A stretch of 6,401 nt of DNA from Anaerolineae bacterium (GTDB lineage Bacteria; Chloroflexota; Anaerolineae; Aggregatilineales; UBA3940). The position numbers were made by a program, and so were the translations under genes. Under the pieces are notes generated by a model. That model had not been told where the DNA came from, made no database searches, and worked only from the letters and a program-made list of their open reading frames with translations. Shown one piece after another: positions 1-4,177 of this stretch; the first letter of the stretch is position 1; each line of letters opens with the position of its first letter. The DNA lies in contig JADZAD010000191.1 of NCBI GenBank assembly GCA_020852775.1, forward strand, positions 1-6,401, read 5' to 3'.

Positions 1-624
1 AATAGAGTCTTCTTCATTGATCACCCGCACCAGCCCCGGCAGGTCACGGCGTGCCGGCATCAGATGGCCGCGGACGTCTACCCAGTAGCGGTTTCCCCCC
101 TGCTCCCAGATCAGCGCAGGTTCACGCTCGCGTACAACGACCTGGAGGCGCGCGGGCCAGCGCACATAGACATCCACAGAGTCAAAACCTGGCGATTCCT
201 CGATGCGCGCCTTCACGCCCTGCGGGTTAACCCACAGAATGTGAGTGTTAGCCGCTTCACTCAGGCGGAACACCTCGTCCGGGGGGACGTAGCGCAGGCC
301 ACCGACTTCAATGCGTGTCACATAGAAGATCGGGCTGACAAAGACGATGATCGTCAGCACGACAACAACCACCAGGATACTGCCGCTGACGTAACGCCAG
401 TTGATCCGCCGCGCCTGGCGATCCTGCGGGAGCTGCTTCAGCCTCTGCCCTTTTGGCTGGTTGTCCTGTCCTTGCGGTTGGCGCTCCGGCAGGCGCAGCA
501 GGCGCGCACGACGCCCCGTGGGGCCGCTGGCCCTACCCTGGCGATTACGCTGAGCCGGACGAACAGCCGGTGGCTGCCGCTCCGCTCGTTTTTTGTGGGC
601 AGGCGGATCGCTATCCGGCCTCAT
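1..624 (-). CDS. ftsQ: Cell division protein FtsQ/DivIB, C-terminus cut by window edge
   Basis: FtsQ is a single-pass membrane protein of the divisome that links early cytoplasmic division proteins to FtsB/FtsL and the septal synthases. I read 208 codons on the minus strand from an ATG at 624-622 without a stop. Residues 1-77 form a basic Arg/Gln/Pro-rich cytoplasmic tail. Residues about 79-102 are one hydrophobic membrane segment containing five consecutive Val. Residues about 103-170 fit a POTRA domain: IEVGGLRYV, then ILWVNPQGV, then VYVRWPARLQVVVREREPA. It continues into the FtsQ domain with the typical YWVDVRGHLMPA segment (about 180-191). The missing C-terminus lies left of the window. 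The start overlaps the ddl stop by 14 bases, implying translational coupling; no strong Shine-Dalgarno is seen before it, and no other in-frame ATG or GTG lies nearby. The N-terminal tail is longer than in many homologues. The family call is firm because of POTRA architecture and position after ddl. Confidence 0.93.
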   Translation of the reverse strand, partial: MRPDSDPPAHKKRAERQPPAVRPAQRNRQGRASGPTGRRARLLRLPERQPQGQDNQPKGQRLKQLPQDRQARRINWRYVSGSILVVVVVLTIIVFVSPIFYVTRIEVGGLRYVPPDEVFRLSEAANTHILWVNPQGVKARIEESPGFDSVDVYVRWPARLQVVVREREPALIWEQGGNRYWVDVRGHLMPARRDLPGLVRVINEEDSI

Positions 625-1732
625 AGGATGTCTTGTTGCGCCGCTTCTCGGCGTGGCGTTCGAGGGCATACTGGATCAGGCGGTCGATCAACTCCGGATA
701 GGGAACTCCGCTGGCCTCCCAGAGCTTAGGATACATGCTGATGGACGTAAAGCCGGGGATCGTGTTGATCTCGTTCATCCACACCTCACCGGTTGCCTTA
801 TCGATCAGGAAGTCGCAGCGGGCCAGTCCGGCACAGTCGATGGCCCGGTATGCGTTCAGCGCCAGTTCCTGCACACGCTCGACGGTATGAGCATCCAGAT
901 CGGCGGGTATCCGCAGGATGGCAGCGTCCGTGATGTACTTGTCCGTGTAGGAATAGAATACATCACTCGGGATGATCTCGCCGGGCACAGAGGCCAGCGG
1001 CTGGTCATTGCCCATCACGCTCACTTCGATTTCACGCGCCGCAACTCCCTGCTCCACGAGCAGGCGGCGATCATACAGAGCCGCCTCGTCCAGCGCGGCG
1101 GCCAGTTCCAGCCGGCTGGCGGCACGGCTCACGCCAACGCTGCTGCCGAGATTGGCAGGCTTGACAAACAGCGGGTAGGGCAGAGCAGCTTCTATCCGGT
1201 CGAGCACGGCCTCATGCCTGACATCCCACTCGCTGCGCTGTACCAGTTGGAAGGGCAGCACCGGTACGCCGGCGGCCAGCATCACCGCCTTGAAGATCAC
1301 TTTGTCCATGCCAACCGCCGAACCAACCACCCCCGCGCCGACATACGGTATATCGGCCAGTTCGAGCAGGCCCTGTACTGTACCGTCCTCACCATACGGG
1401 CCGTGCAGCACAGGGAACACCACGTCCAGCGTCGCCACGTCCTGCAGGCCGGTAGCGTGCTCTCCGCCGGAGAGTTCGAGGCTCTTGAGGGTCGGATCAC
1501 CGGGCTCTCCGAGAAGTGCAGCAGGCGTTCCCTGCCCGGCCCCGGAGGCAAGTGCCTGCCACGGGTCGCTTCCCGCTATCCAGCGCCCTTCCTTGGTGAT
1601 TCCCACCGGCACGACTTCGTATTTGTCCTTATCGATGGCGTCCATCACCGAGCGGGCTGATCGCAGAGATACCTCATGCTCCCCGCTGCGGCCGCCAAAC
1701 AATACACCCACGCGAATACGCACTGCTGGCAT
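611..1732 (-). CDS. ddl: D-alanine--D-alanine ligase
   Basis: This cytoplasmic ATP-grasp enzyme joins two D-alanines to form the dipeptide that MurF adds to UDP-MurNAc-tripeptide. The 373-residue protein has a normal length for the longer DdlA-type enzymes. Visible motifs: GGRSGEHEVS (13-22, with Glu18 matching the first-subsite Glu of E. coli DdlB), PVLHGPYGEDGT (107-118), the ATP-grasp segment FVKPANLGSSVGVS (189-202), the omega-loop FYSYTDKY (259-266), and the metal site with Asp307 and NEINTIPGFT (320-329; Glu321, Asn323). Lys265-Tyr266 keep the pattern of D-Ala-specific ligases, so a VanA-type D-lactate ligase is unlikely. The ATG at 1732-1730 is preceded by a purine-rich GAAGAGAG about 6 bases upstream. 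It overlaps ftsQ by 14 bases, so the two are probably co-transcribed. No clear promoter is seen directly upstream: tRNA-Phe and its terminator end only about 50 bases before the start. Confidence 0.97.
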   Translation of the reverse strand: MPAVRIRVGVLFGGRSGEHEVSLRSARSVMDAIDKDKYEVVPVGITKEGRWIAGSDPWQALASGAGQGTPAALLGEPGDPTLKSLELSGGEHATGLQDVATLDVVFPVLHGPYGEDGTVQGLLELADIPYVGAGVVGSAVGMDKVIFKAVMLAAGVPVLPFQLVQRSEWDVRHEAVLDRIEAALPYPLFVKPANLGSSVGVSRAASRLELAAALDEAALYDRRLLVEQGVAAREIEVSVMGNDQPLASVPGEIIPSDVFYSYTDKYITDAAILRIPADLDAHTVERVQELALNAYRAIDCAGLARCDFLIDKATGEVWMNEINTIPGFTSISMYPKLWEASGVPYPELIDRLIQYALERHAEKRRNKTSYEAG

Positions 1733-1771
1733 AGGCTGCTCTCTTCATGCCAGGCTGCCACAAGCAGCCTG
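1733..1771 (-). promoter_or_regulatory. ddl leader with two mutually exclusive hairpins
   Basis: On the minus strand, arm CAGGCTGC (1771-1764) can pair perfectly with GCAGCCTG (1758-1751) around the 5-base loop TTGTG. Part of the same arm, AGGCTGCT (1770-1763), can instead pair over 8 bases with AGCAGCCT (1740-1733), which touches the ddl ATG and would enclose the purine-rich ribosome-binding region in the loop. One fold leaves the start open and the other hides it. The sequence complementarity is directly visible; a regulatory role is inference. The short-loop hairpin should be favoured locally. No T-run follows it, so it is not an intrinsic terminator. Confidence 0.45.
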
Positions 1772-1780
1772 CTGATGACG

Positions 1781-1808
1781 AAAAACCGCTGTCGTTACGG
1801 CAGCGGTT
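1781..1808 (-). terminator. Rho-independent terminator after tRNA-Phe
   Basis: Read on the minus strand, AACCGCTG (1808-1801) and CAGCGGTT (1791-1784) form a perfect 8-bp stem with a 9-base loop. The stem runs into a T-tract (five T at 1785-1781, the first two within the stem). It begins 7 bases after the tRNA 3' end, as expected for the terminator of a tRNA unit, and would also stop read-through from the L,D-transpeptidase gene. The T-run is short, so termination may be partial, which would let some transcription reach ddl. Confidence 0.8.
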
Positions 1809-1815
1809 GTCAGAG

Positions 1816-1888
1816 TGCCGAGGCCCAGACTTGAACTGGGGACCCCATCATTTTCAGTGATGTGCTCTACCAACTGAGCTACCTCGGC
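1816..1888 (-). tRNA. tRNA-Phe (anticodon GAA)
   Basis: The minus strand folds as a complete 73-base cloverleaf. Acceptor GCCGAGG pairs with CCTCGGC. The D stem is GCTC/GAGC with loop AGTTGGTA. The anticodon stem is CATCA/TGATG around loop CTGAAAA, giving anticodon GAA. The variable loop is GGGTC, and the T arm is CCCAG/CTGGG with loop TTCAAGT. The discriminator base is A at 1816. The CCA end is not encoded (CTCTG follows), so it must be added by the CCA-adding enzyme. All stems pair without mismatch. It has its own consensus promoter 21 bases upstream and a terminator immediately downstream, so it looks like a single-gene transcription unit. Confidence 0.98.
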
Positions 1889-1908
1889 ATGTGATGTTGA
1901 CGACGGCT

Positions 1909-1936
1909 ATTATAGCGTATCGAAGCCGAGTGTCAA
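1909..1936 (-). promoter_or_regulatory. Consensus sigma-70-type promoter of tRNA-Phe
   Basis: The minus strand shows TTGACA (1936-1931), a 16-base spacer, and TATAAT (1914-1909). Both hexamers match the housekeeping sigma consensus exactly. A start point about 7 bases downstream (near 1902) would give a leader of about 14 bases before the tRNA. The -35 box begins 7 bases after the stop codon of the L,D-transpeptidase gene. Exact consensus boxes are what one expects for a highly expressed stable RNA. Confidence 0.92.
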
Positions 1937-1943
1937 CTGAAAA

Positions 1944-3041
1944 CTACCAGCGAACCACCACGCGGGTCCCGGCCTCGGTGTGCCCGATTCGTTCTTCGGT
2001 ATTAAAGGCCTGATAGTTGATTCCCGGCGTCGTCCAGCGGAACACCCATTGTGCGTCCGGGTAAGTCATGTTGATGCAGCCGTTGCTGTGCCGGCGGCCA
2101 AAGTCATTATGCCAGTATGCGCCGTGGGTGGCGATCCAGCCTTTGGTGAAGTAGCAGATCCACGGCACACCCGGCAGGTTATATGCCCCCGCCCCTAACC
2201 CGCCCGTCATACGCTGGCCGGGCCGTTTGTCAAACACATGAAATTCACCGAACGGAGTTGGAGTCTCCGGCACCCCGCTTGAAATGATCGCGCTGCGCAC
2301 AAGCTCTTCGCCCTGAAAGGCATACAGCCGCTGCTCGCCGATGCTGATCTCGATGCGTTTCTGCTCCGGGGGCACTTCCGGAGCGATCGGGCCGATTTCC
2401 TCCGGCGGGATCAGGCGCATGTGCGCCGCCTTGACCCAGTATTCGTAACCATAGACCTCCTTCACCCGGTAATACTCGTTCTCGCTGGCGATCACCCGGT
2501 TGACGGTGTTGCAGTACAGGATATGGCGCTGCGGCGCGGTATCACTCGGTGCGGTGCGTGCGCGGGTATAGGGAACGGTGATATGCCCCCACGCCCCGCC
2601 TTCCCCGATGGGCTGTGCCCCCCATCCGGAGACATCCAGCACAGGCTGCACCCAGGACGAGTAAATGAACCCGCGCGGCCTGATCTCCAGCCACGTGTGG
2701 TTTGTGCTGTACAGCCCTTCCCCACCAATCGGCTCGACCACCTCGACAACCTCATCGAAGCGCAGAATGCGGCCTGTGGCCCTTGCCCGCCAGCTTGGAG
2801 CCCGGTAGACAGTCATCGCATTGAGCAGCACCCGGCCAAAGGCGGAGCCGTCCCAGTGGGTCACCGGGCCGAGAGGAGTAACATGCATCTCAGGCTCCGG
2901 GGTCGGCGTGGGCTGGCTGTCTGGAGCCGGCGGCTCCGGAGTAGCATCGCCTCCCTCGGCGAACGGGGTTGTGCGCCATGCCGCCGCCGCACCTGCCAGC
3001 CCGGCTGAACGCAGGAATCCCCGCCGTGTCACATTCGTCAT
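1944..3041 (-). CDS. Tat-exported L,D-transpeptidase (YkuD/ErfK family)
   Basis: The 365-residue protein likely forms or edits peptidoglycan crosslinks outside the membrane by cysteine transpeptidation. Residues 1-30 look like a twin-arginine signal: TRRGFLR at 5-11 and a short Ala/Gly-rich hydrophobic stretch. A Pro/Thr-rich linker follows (33-52). Residues about 70-210 contain two weakly similar stretches that read like bacterial SH3 repeats (TVYRAPSWRA at 77-86 and YTRARTAPSD at 158-167). The YkuD domain spans about 228-364: IEISIGEQRLYAF (230-242), TPFGEFHVF (262-270), and the catalytic block with His306-Gly307 and HSNGCINM (318-325; Cys322 the expected nucleophile). The ATG at 3041 is supported by AAGGAG (3053-3048) six bases upstream. 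A TAAAAT (3085-3080) could be its -10, but no good -35 is visible. No terminator lies between its stop and the tRNA promoter. The gene is close to ddl/ftsQ but separated by the tRNA unit. Family certain; exact crosslink type unknown. Confidence 0.93.
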   Translation of the reverse strand: MTNVTRRGFLRSAGLAGAAAAWRTTPFAEGGDATPEPPAPDSQPTPTPEPEMHVTPLGPVTHWDGSAFGRVLLNAMTVYRAPSWRARATGRILRFDEVVEVVEPIGGEGLYSTNHTWLEIRPRGFIYSSWVQPVLDVSGWGAQPIGEGGAWGHITVPYTRARTAPSDTAPQRHILYCNTVNRVIASENEYYRVKEVYGYEYWVKAAHMRLIPPEEIGPIAPEVPPEQKRIEISIGEQRLYAFQGEELVRSAIISSGVPETPTPFGEFHVFDKRPGQRMTGGLGAGAYNLPGVPWICYFTKGWIATHGAYWHNDFGRRHSNGCINMTYPDAQWVFRWTTPGINYQAFNTEERIGHTEAGTRVVVRW

Positions 3042-3127
3042 CTGCCGCTCCTTGCCCAGGTTCCTTGTCTGTCGCGCCCATTTTACTGGCAGACGCGGAC
3101 AGCCGCCATGTGCCTGCCAAAGCCGGT

Positions 3128-3156
3128 TTGCCTGTAGTATCGTTGACCACTACAAT
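3128..3156 (+). promoter_or_regulatory. Candidate promoter of the two-component operon
   Basis: TTGCCT (3128-3133), a 17-base spacer, and TACAAT (3151-3156) match the housekeeping -35/-10 boxes at 4 of 6 and 5 of 6 positions. The predicted start near 3163 leaves about 85 bases of leader before the response regulator. It sits in the 207-base divergent region between two genes, which makes a promoter expected here. The assignment is by eye only. Confidence 0.45.
3133..3154. repeat. Inverted repeat TGTAGT-N10-ACTACA, possible operator
   Basis: Perfect 6-base arms TGTAGT (3133-3138) and ACTACA (3149-3154) are separated by 10 bases. The half-site centres lie 16 bases apart. The right arm overlaps the candidate -10 box and the left arm touches the candidate -35 box, which would suit a dimeric repressor. 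The arms are short, so chance occurrence is possible, and the neighbouring response regulator has no DNA-binding domain to bind it. Confidence 0.35.
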
Positions 3157-3234
3157 GGGAGCGAGTGAGTCAGGGTACAGGCCAGCTCTGAACCTTTCAG
3201 CGCCCTGCCAGCCCGACTACCGTACTGACCTGTC

Positions 3235-3240
3235 AAGGGA
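3235..3240 (+). promoter_or_regulatory. Ribosome-binding site deciding the response-regulator start
   Basis: AAGGGA lies 8 bases before the ATG at 3249 but directly overlaps the in-frame ATG at 3240. Normal Shine-Dalgarno spacing therefore favours 3249, giving a protein that starts MAKENELTW and not one three residues longer. Confidence 0.65.
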
Positions 3241-3248
3241 TGCAAGCC

Positions 3249-4142
3249 ATGGCCAAAGAGAACGAGCTTACCTGGATGGTCGTGGAAGATGACCACGCAA
3301 TCCGCGAAATCATCCAGATTATGTGTGAGTTGTGGCAGTATGACCTGCTGGCCTTCAAAGACGGCTGGGAGGCGATGGCCTATCTCAACAAGGAAGAGAC
3401 CCCGGGACCACTCCCGCAGATCGCGTTGCTTGATATCCGGATGCCTGGCCCGTGGGGCCATGAGATCAGTGCGCGTATCCGCAAGCACGACACGCTTAAG
3501 GACATCGGCATCATCCTGATGACTGCCTATGACCTGCCCGGCAGTGAAGAGGCCGAATACCTTCGCTCGTCCGGGGCTGATAAACTGATCTACAAGCCAC
3601 TGCCACCGATGGACGTGCTGCTCGAGACGGTGCGCGAGGTACTGGCACGGCGCGCCTCCGACCGCATCACGGCGGGCACGGTGGCTAAGGCTGCCTCTCC
3701 GGACGCACCAAAGCCAGAAACAGTGCCAACGGCGGAGAAAGTCGCGGCAGAGAAGCCCGCGTCTGAGGCACACGTACCTGAAGCGCCTCCGCTGGTGACG
3801 GCGCCCCCCGCGGAGGCCAAAGACACGGACAAAGCCGCCCCGCCAGCCAGGCCCGAGTTACTGTCAAAGCCCGCACTCATGCCGGTGGCCGTGCCACCAG
3901 CGGTGGTGCCACCAGCGGCTGCGCCACAGCCGGCAACGACGCTGCAGACAACAGCCGTGACACAGCCAGCAGCACCACCGCCCGCGTCACCGCAGCCAGC
4001 CGCGCCGGCGCTCCCACCCGCGAACGCAACCCGAGAGCCGGCAGCAGCTTCCCCCGCCCCGGAGGCCGGCGCACCGCCGGGCGAGAAACCCGCAGCGGCA
4101 GAGAAGCCCGTGCCCCCCGGCGGGCCCGGCAAGGAAGACTGA
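3249..4142 (+). CDS. Receiver-domain response regulator with Ala/Pro-rich C-terminal tail
   Basis: The 297-residue cytoplasmic protein begins with a CheY-like receiver (about 8-135). The acidic pocket is VVEDD (11-15), the phospho-acceptor is Asp62 in LLDIRMPG, the switch residue is Thr92 in LMTAYD, and Lys116 is in YKPLPP. All conserved receiver residues are present. After about residue 145 there is no recognisable output domain. About 150 residues rich in Ala, Pro and, in its first part, Glu/Lys run to the end, probably disordered, with a small tandem unit near PPAVVPPAA (216-224). It most likely accepts phosphate from the kinase encoded 35 bases downstream and passes the signal by protein contact or phosphotransfer; transcription control by this protein itself is unlikely. 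Two in-frame ATGs exist; 3249 is chosen from ribosome-binding-site spacing, while 3240 would add three residues. The receiver identity is firm; the tail's function is unknown. Confidence 0.92.
   Translation: MAKENELTWMVVEDDHAIREIIQIMCELWQYDLLAFKDGWEAMAYLNKEETPGPLPQIALLDIRMPGPWGHEISARIRKHDTLKDIGIILMTAYDLPGSEEAEYLRSSGADKLIYKPLPPMDVLLETVREVLARRASDRITAGTVAKAASPDAPKPETVPTAEKVAAEKPASEAHVPEAPPLVTAPPAEAKDTDKAAPPARPELLSKPALMPVAVPPAVVPPAAAPQPATTLQTTAVTQPAAPPPASPQPAAPALPPANATREPAAASPAPEAGAPPGEKPAAAEKPVPPGGPGKED
3891..3918 (+). repeat. Short tandem direct repeat in the regulator tail
   Basis: The 13-base unit GTGCCACCAGCGG occurs at 3891-3903 and again at 3906-3918, a 15-base period that keeps frame and yields a five-residue Val-Pro-Pro-Ala-type repeat. 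It suggests that the low-complexity tail grew partly by slippage or duplication. Confidence 0.6.
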
Positions 4143-4177
4143 CCAGCACCCCTCCCGGCTGATAGAGGCACAAGGGC

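Noticed and set aside
64..729. A 221-codon open frame on the plus strand at the left edge
   Set aside because: It is antisense to ftsQ, which has a clear membrane segment and POTRA domain.
593..1660. A 355-codon open frame on the plus strand
   Set aside because: It is fully antisense to ddl, whose protein shows all family motifs; the plus-strand translation matches nothing I recognise.
611..1732. Possible VanA-type D-Ala--D-Lac resistance ligase
   Set aside because: The omega-loop keeps Lys-Tyr (265-266) as in D-Ala-specific enzymes, and the gene overlaps ftsQ with no vanH or vanX homologue nearby.
1674..1748. A 24-codon upstream open frame (minus strand, ATG at 1748-1746) overlapping the ddl start out of frame
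   Set aside because: No ribosome-binding site precedes it, and the peptide has no feature pointing to a real leader. It might matter only if the ddl leader proves regulatory.
1816..1888. tRNA-Phe as an integration (attachment) site
   Set aside because: No integrase gene and no duplicate of the tRNA 3' end are present in the window; the flanks are ordinary chromosomal genes.
2421..3292. Plus-strand open frames across the L,D-transpeptidase gene and the divergent region
   Set aside because: They are shadows of the minus-strand gene, lack domains, and the one extending to 3292 conflicts with the receiver gene start.
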